NCBI GenBank assembly: GCA_029939535.1
Contig: JAOZST010000041.1
Coordinates: 1 to 25,747 of the forward strand
DNA from: NBML01 sp029939535
GTDB lineage: Bacteria > Desulfobacterota > Desulfobacteria > Desulfobacterales > Desulfobacteraceae
Reading direction: 5' to 3'
Length of the DNA stretch: 25,747 bases
Part shown: positions 15,811 to 24,113 of the stretch, in pieces
Position numbering within the stretch: the stretch's first letter is position 1
How the letters are laid out: each line of letters opens with the position of its first letter
The notes under the pieces: generated by a model
Told to the model about the DNA's origin: nothing
Seen by the model: the letters and a program-made list of their open reading frames with translations, nothing else
Database searches by the model: none
Translations under genes and position numbers: made by a program

Positions 15811-15824
15811 GCAACTTACGTGCC
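15811..15824 (-). promoter_or_regulatory. Candidate sigma-54 promoter for the PEP-CTERM gene
   Basis: On the minus strand the sequence is AGGCACGTAAGTTGCAT (core 15824-15811), matching the -24/-12 consensus YTGGCACGNNNNTTGCW at GGCACG and TTGC with exactly ten bases between the GG and GC. Transcription would begin near 15799, about 80 nt before the ATG at 15720. The activator site is not identified. Confidence 0.7.
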
Positions 15825-15931
15825 TGGTTGAAGAGACCGGAAAATGGGGTTTCTATTTTAAATTATAAAAAAGATACCTATATTATGGAAAAAAATTACA
15901 CAAAAAATGAAAAAAAATACAGAATATTGAC

Positions 15932-16909
15932 CTAGGATTTTATGGAAACAATGTCCTGGCCGATCAATACTTTAATGTTTTTTCTCATATGAGGGGTCTG
16001 TACTAATCTTCCAAAGGGGTCAAAGCCGGGCAATTCCTGTGCCAGATCAACTGCATGGTGATAATAGCCGGGCGTGTAATAGATAAGTGTTTTTTCATAA
16101 TTGTAGTGGGGTGCATTTGTCAGCCGGGTCACTCTGAACCCTTTTCCTGTCAGATATTTTCCAACGCGTTTTGCTATGCGATAAATTCCATTCCCATTGG
16201 AAATTTCAATGTCAAATTCTTTTTTTGTACTGGTGCGGGCGATGGTCGTATCAAGATTGGCTTTTGCTGATTTGTATATCTTAGGGGGATCTCCTTCATG
16301 GAAGGTGAATACTTTTGGCCGGATAAGAGTGGAAGTCATCAAAGGCTTTTGTTCATCTTCCTGAAGACCGGATTCAGATTCTGCAATTATCGTATCTCTT
16401 TCTTGTCTGACTTTAACCAGAGCCAGATTATTTTGATATAATTTATTTTGACTGTTCAATGCGATTGCCGCCTGGAATGCTCTGGAGGCTTGGTTTAAAT
16501 TGTTTTGCAGCAGGCTGGAATACCCTATGTTATTATATACATAATCAAGGTCAGGGTTTAATTTTAATGCAACTTCATAGGCTTCGGCTGCCGGGCCAAA
16601 CAGTCTAAGACGGTCATAGCTGACCCCCAATGCATTGTAGGCATTAAAATGGTCAGGATTCATTTGTATCGCTTTTTTAAATTCTTCCACAGCCAGTTCA
16701 TGCCTGGCTTTTTTCTGGAAATGCCTGGCAAGTTTGTAGTGGTAATCTGCATCTTTGATTCCCGGTTGAACCAGGGATATTTGTTTTTGGGAGGGTTGCC
16801 TGGAAGAAGACCAGTCCTGGAAGACAGAACAACCGGAAGAAAGAAAAACAAAAAAAACAATGATTACACCAAATCTAAACGTATTTAATAGCCTGTTTTT
16901 CATTTTCAT
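15932..16909 (-). CDS. Tad-locus TPR lipoprotein with LytR C-terminal domain
   Basis: This 325-residue protein is an exported lipoprotein: basic start, hydrophobic core and lipobox LSSGC with acceptor Cys27. Three tetratricopeptide repeats follow at about 55-155 (ADYHYKLARHFQKKA, NALGVSYDRL, NNIGYSSLLQNN). After a linker of about 70 residues, a C-terminal domain (about 235-305: FDIEISNGNGIYRIA, VTRLTNAPHYNYEKTLIYY) matches LytR_C, the small domain at the end of LytR-CpsA-Psr proteins and some other envelope proteins. It is the last gene of the Tad operon, 21 nt after the TadD-type gene, with AAGGAG before its ATG. It probably helps pilus assembly or outer-membrane placement of the secretin. 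LytR_C fused to TPR is a recurring companion of tad genes, but its exact role is unknown. Confidence 0.82.
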   Translation of the reverse strand: MKMKNRLLNTFRFGVIIVFFVFLSSGCSVFQDWSSSRQPSQKQISLVQPGIKDADYHYKLARHFQKKARHELAVEEFKKAIQMNPDHFNAYNALGVSYDRLRLFGPAAEAYEVALKLNPDLDYVYNNIGYSSLLQNNLNQASRAFQAAIALNSQNKLYQNNLALVKVRQERDTIIAESESGLQEDEQKPLMTSTLIRPKVFTFHEGDPPKIYKSAKANLDTTIARTSTKKEFDIEISNGNGIYRIAKRVGKYLTGKGFRVTRLTNAPHYNYEKTLIYYTPGYYHHAVDLAQELPGFDPFGRLVQTPHMRKNIKVLIGQDIVSIKS

Positions 16910-16930
16910 TATGTTCTCCTTATTATTGGG

Positions 16931-17890
16931 TCAATCTATTGTGTTGCATTTTTTTAGATTCTCATTGGCTGTTTCATAAAATCGGGGATTGATTTCCATG
17001 GCTTTTGTGAAAGACAGCTTGGCTTTATCCCTTTGCCCGCTTTTCAGGTATACATACCCCAGATTATTATAGGCTTCAGCTTCAGACCCCCCTTTTTTAA
17101 AGGCTTCCAGGGCTTTATCATAGAGTTCCATTTCAGCAAGAGCCAGTCCAAGGTTGTTATACACCCGATTACTTGTATGGTTTAATGTTAATGCCCTGTG
17201 AAACGCCATTACAGCCGATTTATAATCGCCATGAAGGTATAGGGAAACCCCTAAATTATTATAAATAAAACCGGCCTGGGGGTTAATGGTTAAAGCGGTT
17301 TTATAATTCTTTATTGCCCGATCATATTTTCCCTGAATATCATAAATCTTTCCTAAAATATTATAGGAATTCCAGAGAAGCGGATCAAGTTCGATGGCCT
17401 TTTCAAAATTAAGCGTTCCTTTGTCGTACTCTTTTTTTAAAAATGCAACTCTGCCAAGGCCTTCATAAGCCAGTGCAAAGCCAGGCTGTTTTTGGATTAC
17501 AAGTTGAAATGCCTTGCCGGCTTCTGTGCTCTTATCCCCTGCCAGCAGGGCAACTCCTCTCTTATACTCAACACGAATATTATCTTTATTTTTTTTTAGT
17601 GATTTTTCATAATTTAAAAATGCATGAAAATGTTCCCCTCTTGCAAGCATCGCATCTCCCAGACGTTCATACACGGCATCAGTCATTTCAACCGCTTTAT
17701 GTCCGGTGTCTGGAGTATTAAACTGATTCTTATATTTGACCTGGGGCAAATCACTTACATTTTTAAATTCAGGATTCCCATATGTCACTTCGGGTTTCAG
17801 GCTGATTGTTTTTGACCCGCATCCGGATAAAATAACAAATATAAAAATATAAAAAAAACAATACTCGAAAAATTTAATTTGTTGATTCAT
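16931..17890 (-). CDS. tadD: TadD-type TPR lipoprotein
   Basis: This 319-residue lipoprotein has the lipobox ILSGC (acceptor Cys24). After an N-terminal linker come about six or seven tetratricopeptide repeats, for example HAFLNYEKSLKK, AYEGLGRVAFLKKEYDKG, NSYNILGKIYDIQGKYDRA and VYNNLGLALAEMELYDKA, filling residues about 75-315. TadD proteins are outer-membrane-linked TPR lipoproteins needed for Tad pilus assembly, possibly piloting the secretin. It starts two bases after the tadC stop. ATG 17890 is preferred over an in-frame GTG at 17893; neither has a clear ribosome site, so translation is probably coupled to tadC. The length is slightly above the usual TadD (about 250). Confidence 0.83.
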   Translation of the reverse strand: MNQQIKFFEYCFFYIFIFVILSGCGSKTISLKPEVTYGNPEFKNVSDLPQVKYKNQFNTPDTGHKAVEMTDAVYERLGDAMLARGEHFHAFLNYEKSLKKNKDNIRVEYKRGVALLAGDKSTEAGKAFQLVIQKQPGFALAYEGLGRVAFLKKEYDKGTLNFEKAIELDPLLWNSYNILGKIYDIQGKYDRAIKNYKTALTINPQAGFIYNNLGVSLYLHGDYKSAVMAFHRALTLNHTSNRVYNNLGLALAEMELYDKALEAFKKGGSEAEAYNNLGYVYLKSGQRDKAKLSFTKAMEINPRFYETANENLKKCNTID

Positions 17891-17892
17891 CA

Positions 17893-18864
17893 CTATTTTA
17901 AAATAATATTCTTATATATGGAAATTGCCGCAGGCCCTAATATGATAACAAACATAGCAGGAAAAATAAAAATTAGAAGCGGTATTAAAATTGTTACAGG
18001 TAATTTGGCAGCAATCTCTTCAGCCAATTGAAACCTTTTTGTTCTAAAAGATTCGGCAAATACTTTTAATGCTGTTGAGACACTTGTACCGAATTTATTT
18101 GTCTGAATTAATAAGGAGACCAGGCTGTTCATCTCTTGAAGATTTGACCGTTCTGCAAGGCTTCTCAGGGCATCATTTCTATCTTTTCCCACCCGGATTT
18201 CATGATTCAGAATGGAAAATTCATGGCTTAGTTCAGGATATATGAGGTCCATCTCCCTGCCTACCCTGTCCAGAGCGCTATCCAACCCCATACCGGCTTC
18301 AACACAGACAACCAGCATGTCGAGGGTATCGGGTAAGCCTTTTAATAATCTTTCTTTTCTTTTATCTGCTTTATTCTTCAACCAGATGTCAGGCAAATAA
18401 TATCCCAAAAGGGCGGATATTGTTACAGCTACAATTGTCTGGGGATATGTCATCGTCTTAAAAACAAACACTTTCACGGCTATGGACAGGGCAACTGAAA
18501 CAAAGGGTAGAAATAATTTAGCACCCCAGAATGCAGCCAGGGTATTTTCCCAGGAAAGACCTGCTTGAAGAAATTTCATTTTCAAGGGTTTGGAATCTGC
18601 AGCATCCTTTTTAGTCAGGTTTTTTCCGAAAAAACTGAAAAATGAAATAAAAAAGTTTTTATGAACCCTGGAGGCTTTATCAGATTCAACTTTTTCATCA
18701 TCAACAGCTGCCATGGCATTAAAGCCCGCATCCTGTTGTATCTTTTTAACAATATCCTTATTTTTATTTCGCTGATTGAAAAACCTTACAAGAAACATAC
18801 ATAAAAAGAAAACAATCAGAAAAAAAAGAAGGGGCACAATTATACTTTGAGTAGACACTATCAT
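17893..18864 (-). CDS. tadC: Tad pilus inner-membrane platform protein TadC
   Basis: This 323-residue membrane protein has an N-terminal helix (IIVPLLFFLIVFFLCMFLV), a pair of helices near 110-165, a cytoplasmic type II secretion F domain (about 180-305: LPDTLDMLVVCVEAGMGLDSALDRV, SLVSLLIQTNKFGTSV, RFQLAEEIAAKLPVTI) and a final helix pair. TadB and TadC form the platform that the TadA ATPase acts upon to assemble Flp pili. Its ATG overlaps the TadB stop by one base (TAATG), so the two are translated together. DMLVVCVEAGMG is typical of TadC. Confidence 0.93.
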   Translation of the reverse strand: MIVSTQSIIVPLLFFLIVFFLCMFLVRFFNQRNKNKDIVKKIQQDAGFNAMAAVDDEKVESDKASRVHKNFFISFFSFFGKNLTKKDAADSKPLKMKFLQAGLSWENTLAAFWGAKLFLPFVSVALSIAVKVFVFKTMTYPQTIVAVTISALLGYYLPDIWLKNKADKRKERLLKGLPDTLDMLVVCVEAGMGLDSALDRVGREMDLIYPELSHEFSILNHEIRVGKDRNDALRSLAERSNLQEMNSLVSLLIQTNKFGTSVSTALKVFAESFRTKRFQLAEEIAAKLPVTILIPLLIFIFPAMFVIILGPAAISIYKNIILK

Positions 18865-19826
18865 TAGACTTCTATCTTAACCATTCTGCTCATAATGAAA
18901 ATACCGATTATCATCATGATACCAGCACCGCCCAGCATAATTTGCCCAATGGTTTCAGTAACCAGGGGCTCTAAAAACTTGGGATTGGAAAAAGACAGCC
19001 ACCCCCCGATTAAAAATGGCAATAAAATTAGAATGATGGCTGACATTTTGCCTTCAGCACTTAAAATTCTAATTTTCCCCTGGAATTTAAATCGTTCCCT
19101 GAGGATATCTGCAAGGCTTTCTATCAACCCGGCAAGATTGCCTCCTGTCTCCTTTTGTATAATAACTGCAATCACAAAATATTTAATTTCATTGCAATCC
19201 ACGCGCACTGAAAGGTTTTTCAACGCATCTGGCAGGCTGACACCAAAATTCAGTTCATCAATTGTTTCTTGAAATTCAGTACCAAGGGGGTCCTCAAATT
19301 CTTCGGCAGCCAATTGCATGGCACTGTTAAACGAATGACCCGCTTTTAATGCCCTGGCAATTAAATCAAGCGCTTCATGAAGCTGGGCCTGAAACTTGTT
19401 TGTTCTGCGGTTTTTCAAAATAGCAAGGTAAAAATAGGGTGCAATGGCCGCTGCAATACCCAGGACCATGGCCAATAATGCGGTGTTAAGGAAAAGGAGG
19501 CCCGACCAATATCCCACAACGCCCAGCAGAGGGGTTGCTAAAATATAAACCCCCAGGGGATGAGTTGAATGTGCCTGTACCACAAGTTTCTCCATGCCGG
19601 AGACAAAAGGCAGGGATAACAAAAAATTATTGAAAAACTGAATATCGCTGAGTTTTCTTTTTTTTAGAATATCACCGGCCTCATTCTCAACAAAGGTATA
19701 TTTTTTGAGCCGGTTTCTTATATCTGCTTTTTTGGCAGCCCTGATTTTTTTCAAAATGTAAAAGAAAATTTCAATCACAATCACTGAAGCCAAAAATATT
19801 AAAATTCCCGCAACCATGTAATTCAT
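18864..19826 (-). CDS. tadB: Tad pilus inner-membrane platform protein TadB
   Basis: This 320-residue protein has an N-terminal membrane helix (MVAGILIFLASVIVIEIFF), two helices at about 95-135, a T2SF cytoplasmic domain (about 150-280: QLHEALDLIARALKAGHSFNSA, IQKETGGNLAGLIESLADILRER) and a C-terminal helix pair. The ALKAGHSF and ETGGNL motifs are the family marks. It pairs with TadC as the Tad platform protein. The ATG has GAGGA upstream and lies 17 nt after the TadA stop. Confidence 0.93.
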   Translation of the reverse strand: MNYMVAGILIFLASVIVIEIFFYILKKIRAAKKADIRNRLKKYTFVENEAGDILKKRKLSDIQFFNNFLLSLPFVSGMEKLVVQAHSTHPLGVYILATPLLGVVGYWSGLLFLNTALLAMVLGIAAAIAPYFYLAILKNRRTNKFQAQLHEALDLIARALKAGHSFNSAMQLAAEEFEDPLGTEFQETIDELNFGVSLPDALKNLSVRVDCNEIKYFVIAVIIQKETGGNLAGLIESLADILRERFKFQGKIRILSAEGKMSAIILILLPFLIGGWLSFSNPKFLEPLVTETIGQIMLGGAGIMMIIGIFIMSRMVKIEV

Positions 19827-19843
19827 ATGACAGTCCTCAAACC

Positions 19844-21178
19844 CTATACATCAATATGGACAGAAGGATCAAAATTCATGCCTTTTTGCGATAGGCCATA
19901 AATCTGGAATTTATCAAGAAATTTAGGGCGTATGCCATGAAATTGAAATCTTCCTTTTACTGTCCCTTCATCATTCACAAGCGTCTGCTTGAATGAAAAT
20001 ATTTCCTGCATGATTATAGTGTCCCCATCCATCCCGACAATTTCAGACAAACTAACCAGTCTTCTGCTGCCGTCAATCAGACGGCTCACCTGGATGACCA
20101 CATTAATTGCGGAACTGATAAATTTTCGCAGAAAGACTGTGGGAATATCAAAATTTGCCATGGCAACCATTGTTTCTAGACGGATGAGGGCATCCCGGGG
20201 TGAATTGGCATGAATCGTGGTCAAAGAGCCGTCATGCCCTGTATTCATTGCCTGGAGCATATCAAATGATTCAGCCCCCCTGACTTCCCCCACGATAATT
20301 CTGTCTGGACGCATTCTCAGGCTGTTTTTTACCAGATCCCGCTGCAGGATCTCGCCTTTGCCTTCAATATTGGAAGGCCGGGTCTCCATCCGGACAACAT
20401 GATCCTGCCTTAACTGAAGTTCTGCTGAATCTTCAATGGTTACAATCCTCTCATTTTCCGGTATAAAACGCGACAGGATATTCAGAAGTGTTGTCTTGCC
20501 ACTGCCGGTTCCACCTGAAATAAGAATATTTGATTTGGCTTTAACCAATCCCATCAGGATATCCTCAATCTCCGGCACAAGGGTTTTGTTCCTTATCAGA
20601 TCGATGAACTCCAGGGGAATCACGGAAAACCTGCGAATGGACATCATGGGGCCATCAAGCGCAAGGGGCGGGATGACCACATTTACCCGGGACCCGTCCG
20701 GGAGCCTGGCGTCAACCATGGGGTTGGATTCATCAATACGCCTTCCGATGGAGGACACAATTTTGTCAATTATTTTCAACAGATGCTTGTCGTCCCGGAA
20801 CCTTGCATTGGTGAGTTCAAGTTTACCAAACCTTTCCAGAAAAATTGTTTTATATGAATTTACAAGGATATCTGAAACTGTCGGGTCCCTTAAAAAAGGT
20901 TCCAGAGGACCGAAACCCAAAATTTCATCAATAATTTCAGATAAAATTATTTTCCTTTCAGAAAAGTTGAGAGGCAGTGTGTTTGATTCTTCCCTTAATA
21001 ATCTTTCAGCGATCTGGGTGATCTCCCGAATTAACGAGTCCTTACCCATGGTGTCAATAATGGATAGATCTATCAGTTCAAGAAGCTGTTCATGTATTTT
21101 AGCCTTAAACTCAAAAAATTCGTCTGACATCTGGTTTACTTCTGTTTTCGGCTTGAATTTTATAAGATTCTGTTCCAA
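19844..21178 (-). CDS. tadA: Tad pilus assembly ATPase TadA/CpaF
   Basis: This ~444-residue cytoplasmic secretion ATPase of the VirB11/CpaF family powers Tad pilus assembly. It has an N-terminal domain with GFGPLEPFLRD (88-98) and SDILVNSYKTIFLE, then DARLPDGSRVNVVIPP, Walker A GGTGSGKTT (222-230), the Asp box TIEDSAELQL (247-256), Walker B IIVGEVRG (294-301) and the His box TGHDGSLTTIHANS (313-326). All key residues are present. The frame opens at TTG 21202, but TTG 21178 is chosen because AGGAG lies six bases before it; ATG 21130 would remove part of the N-terminal domain and has a weaker site. It lies 30 nt from the TadZ stop. Confidence 0.94.
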   Translation of the reverse strand: MEQNLIKFKPKTEVNQMSDEFFEFKAKIHEQLLELIDLSIIDTMGKDSLIREITQIAERLLREESNTLPLNFSERKIILSEIIDEILGFGPLEPFLRDPTVSDILVNSYKTIFLERFGKLELTNARFRDDKHLLKIIDKIVSSIGRRIDESNPMVDARLPDGSRVNVVIPPLALDGPMMSIRRFSVIPLEFIDLIRNKTLVPEIEDILMGLVKAKSNILISGGTGSGKTTLLNILSRFIPENERIVTIEDSAELQLRQDHVVRMETRPSNIEGKGEILQRDLVKNSLRMRPDRIIVGEVRGAESFDMLQAMNTGHDGSLTTIHANSPRDALIRLETMVAMANFDIPTVFLRKFISSAINVVIQVSRLIDGSRRLVSLSEIVGMDGDTIIMQEIFSFKQTLVNDEGTVKGRFQFHGIRPKFLDKFQIYGLSQKGMNFDPSVHIDV

Positions 21179-21184
21179 TGAAAG

Positions 21185-21189
21185 CTCCT
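21185..21189 (-). promoter_or_regulatory. Ribosome binding site deciding the tadA start
   Basis: AGGAG on the minus strand lies six bases before TTG 21178. No comparable site precedes the in-frame TTG at 21202 or ATG at 21130, which makes 21178 the best start. Confidence 0.6.
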
Positions 21190-21208
21190 GTTTAAATGAC
21201 AATTTATA

Positions 21209-22360
21209 TTAGGATCTGGCTGAAAACCATGTCCACTTTTTCCCCTTTTTAGGTTCTTCCGGAAAAAAAGAACCCGCATATTCATTAAAGCTTTTCACAA
21301 TTTTAGATTTTGGTGCAATCTGACAGAGTGGTTTTCCCGTATTAATGGCAGCCATGGTTGTGGGATAATCATTGGGGATAACCCAGGATATTTTTTTCCC
21401 GATTCCTTCCTCAGCATTATTCTTTGATACTGAACCGTTTTTTATATACCGGTTCAGGGCAATATGAATATTTTTAAGTTCAATCAGCCCGTAATCGGAA
21501 AATGATTTTATCAGCAGGTTGGTGTTGGAAAGACATGGAAGACTTTGAATGGTGACAATCAATAACAGGTCAGAAATCTGGAAGACCTTAAATGCTGTAT
21601 CACTGGTGGACTGTCCCATGTCTATGACCACATAGTCGAAATTCATTTTTATGGTATCAATAAGAATTTCCATGGTTGCCGGAGTTGGAGACTGTTCATT
21701 CAAAAACCTGGGGGACGGGAGAATATGAATTCCCGTGTCATGCTCTGAAAGAATGTTTGACAGGAATAAGGTATCAAGACGTTCGATGTTGTTGGTGATA
21801 TTGCCCCAGTGATGTTTGGGTGACAGATCCAGAAATATGGAGATCTCTCCAAAAACATCATTCATATCCAGCAGGGCAACAGACGGTTTTTCCTGTTTCA
21901 TGGCAAGGGCAACTGCCAGGTTTACAGCAATGGTGGTTGTACCAACACCGCCCTTACTGCCGACAACGCTGAAAACCTGGCTTTGTTTTTTTGTTTTGCT
22001 CTTTTTTTTTTCTCTTCTGTCGCGAAACCGGTCCAGGGCTTCATCAACCATGTCTGTTTTCAAGGGGGTTGGAAAAAATTCCTTTACACCGATTCTCAAG
22101 GATTTAATTAAAATATCCTGGTCTGAATACTTGGAAATCAAGAAAAACTCAGTTGATTGATTATTCTCTAAAAATGCCTGGATATGATCCAGGTCTTTTT
22201 CATAATCTCGGCCCAGTTCAAACAGGATTAAATCAGGTTTCTGCTGTGACTTTTCCCCTATAATACTAAATTCATCTGAATCATTCAATATTCCTATAAA
22301 AATGTTTGTTAATTCCTGATCTTTAATGTCCAGTTTCACAAAAGCAGTTTCAATTAGCAT
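21209..22360 (-). CDS. tadZ: Tad pilus localisation ATPase TadZ/CpaE
   Basis: This 383-residue protein has an N-terminal atypical receiver-like domain (about 1-115) in which the phospho-acceptor region reads LILFELG without the standard Asp pair. A Lys-rich linker follows, then a ParA/MinD-type ATPase with deviant Walker A KGGVGTTT (136-143), VALLDMNDVFGEISIFLDL and VVIDMGQS. CpaE/TadZ proteins sit at the pole and place the Tad machine. The atypical receiver is normal for this family. The ATG is preceded by GGAAAGAAG. It starts 23 nt after the TadG-like stop, in operon with the ATPase downstream. Confidence 0.9.
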   Translation of the reverse strand: MLIETAFVKLDIKDQELTNIFIGILNDSDEFSIIGEKSQQKPDLILFELGRDYEKDLDHIQAFLENNQSTEFFLISKYSDQDILIKSLRIGVKEFFPTPLKTDMVDEALDRFRDRREKKKSKTKKQSQVFSVVGSKGGVGTTTIAVNLAVALAMKQEKPSVALLDMNDVFGEISIFLDLSPKHHWGNITNNIERLDTLFLSNILSEHDTGIHILPSPRFLNEQSPTPATMEILIDTIKMNFDYVVIDMGQSTSDTAFKVFQISDLLLIVTIQSLPCLSNTNLLIKSFSDYGLIELKNIHIALNRYIKNGSVSKNNAEEGIGKKISWVIPNDYPTTMAAINTGKPLCQIAPKSKIVKSFNEYAGSFFPEEPKKGKKWTWFSARS

Positions 22361-22383
22361 GGGGTCTTCTTTCCAAAAACAGG

Positions 22384-23669
22384 TTACTGAATCAAATTGG
22401 GATAAATGCCTTTGGCATTTCCATAAATGCCACCGGCACCGCGAGCAAAGTCATAGCCACAACTAAAGTCCAGAACCATCATATCACAAATAATTTTCAT
22501 TTCAACTGTGTTGTCATCATGGGATGATGAAGTGGCAACAGACATTTGGATCTGCATTTTGGCAAATCCAATAATCTGTGTAGGCCCATCGGGATTTGTT
22601 ACTCCATCATCACAAACCGGTATGGTTGCCGTCCAGATTCTGGAATCTCCATCACCATCCCTGGTTTTGAAAAAATCAAACAGAGCAATAAAGGGTGCCG
22701 GCTTCAGATCGCCGTCTCCATCACGATCTTCAGTATATTCAATTTCATAAAATTCGTCATTGACATCGTCATAGGTAAAAATAATCCTGTCCCCGGTAAA
22801 CAGGCCTGATATCCCGTTTTGATAATTAAAGGTATCCCCTATTTCGGTTTCAGGTGTTTGGGTTGGACTAGGGTTTTCGACATCTGGAAAATTTTCATTA
22901 AGCCAAGCTGTTCCTTCAGGGTGACCGGCAATTAGATCGATACATTTAGCTTGCATTTCAGCTGAATCAGCTGAATCAAAAAAATTATGCCATCCAGCAC
23001 AATCGTCTACANNNNNNNNNNAGTAGCATGGTTTAAAATAATTGTGTCCCCACAATGATCCTTGTAACTTAATGAGACCCCAATGGGTGCGACAAGCCCG
23101 CCTGCACAGATCTTTGACAGGCCGGAAAGCACTGCTGTAGCCGTGGCTTCAAGGTCAATGGAAGAAAAAGAAAATATATTTGCAAAAAATGCAGTTACAG
23201 GTCCGTTAAGGCCGCCTTCTCTTTTAACTGTAACCCGAACACAATCCGGCTGAACAAGGTTTTCAACCAGAACCTGGCCTGGATCTGGATCATCCCAGTC
23301 CCATCTGGAGATTATGATATCATTAAAATCAAGGGTAAGAGGTTCGGGATTTGCCGGATGAGATATTAACGCATGTGCCTCGAGCTGGGTAGACAGTTTT
23401 TCAGCTCCGGTGAGCGTATAGCCCCCATCTTGGATTTGTTCAGAGTAGTCCATATTAGAATAAATTTCTCCGCCCAAATACCCGCATGCGGCCAGGGCGG
23501 CAGAATCGGCTGCATTTTGAAGTTCTCCTCGTTTAAGCATAATATAACCCACATCAACTGCCAGAGCGCAGAACCCTAGGAGCACAGTCAGCAAGAGACC
23601 AGTCAATGCAGCTACCGCACCTTTTTGATTATTTAAAAGGGAAGAATTATGGATTGCTGTTTTACACAT
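22384..23669 (-). CDS. TadG-like pilus assembly protein, interrupted by assembly gap
   Basis: A single gene is split by ten Ns. The 5' part (23669-23022, 216 codons) has the TadG-type N-terminus: short basic start, NNQKGAVAALTGLLL, one membrane helix and YIMLKRGELQNAADSAALAA. The 3' part (23011-22384) has an acidic extracytoplasmic region with CAGWHNFF, a DRDGDGDL run and a Cys near the end. The N-terminal prepilin-like helix anchors it in the inner membrane with the rest in the periplasm. The two parts are in frame only if the gap is 2, 5, 8, 11 ... bases, so the 10 shown cannot be the true length of an intact gene. The start has GGAGTGAAG before ATG 23669, four bases from the TadE-like stop. 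Sequence across the gap is missing, so a frameshift cannot be excluded. Confidence 0.8.
23012..23021. other. Assembly gap of ten Ns
   Basis: Ten unknown bases lie inside the TadG-like gene. The even number is probably a placeholder. The neighbouring TadE-like gene has an in-frame stop about 1 kb away, so read support in this area deserves caution. Confidence 0.98.
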
Positions 23670-23672
23670 TCT

Positions 23673-24113
23673 TCACTCCATGAACATTTTTGAATGGGCC
23701 CATATATCAATTGGGCCCATAAAAAGAGAGAGGTATAAAAAATCATACTGATATTTAATTTTTACTTCAAGGTCATCGCCAAATTCAAAAGAAAGGGGAT
23801 CAGGGTCGACTTCAATATCATCACTATCAAGAACATCGCTCCCAAATGTCACCAGATGGGTCTGGGCAAAATGGATGACCCTGTCTTTAATGGCCTGCCT
23901 TTCATTTGAGTCATCCCGGGTACCGTCCTTTTCCAGTTTTTTTATAAGGATTCCTGCTCTTGTGCCTTCTTTTGCAGCATTTATAAGAATGTGTTTGTTG
24001 TATAAAAAAAGAGACAATTCCATATTTCAAAATATCAGGATTAAAAACACGGGTAAAATAAAGGCCAGCTCCACTGCAGAAGCGCCCTCCATATTATTTC
24101 TAAAAGGCTTCAA
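23673..24113 (-). pseudogene. TadE-like protein 2, interrupted by an in-frame TGA
   Basis: With a TTG start at 24113 (GGAGG seven bases upstream) the frame reads LKPFRNN, EGASAVELAFILPVFLILIF, then TGA at 24029-24027, then NMELSLFLYNKHILINAAKE and so on to the stop at 23673. This aligns with the neighbouring TadE-like 1 protein (LKPF / MKPL, GASAVELA / GAAAVEFA, LFLYNKHI / SCLIYNKHI), and the TGA sits exactly where that protein has Gly in LLILGTIDLS. A GGA to TGA change explains it. The reading frame is otherwise intact for 146 codons. Restart at ATG 24023, three bases after the TGA, would give 116 residues without the membrane helix. TadE-type minor pseudopilins need the N-terminal helix, so that product is likely inactive. 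A sequencing error or stop read-through remain possible. Confidence 0.8.

Noticed and set aside
20436..21212. Long open frame on the plus strand opposite tadA
   Set aside because: The composition (Ser, Arg and Ile rich) is that of an antisense shadow of the CpaF ATPase, and no motif is visible.
24027..24029. Selenocysteine or a genetic code with TGA as glycine
   Set aside because: The position is a Gly in the paralog next door, no clear SECIS-like hairpin follows, and TGA is used as a normal stop by other genes here (for example TadE-like 1).
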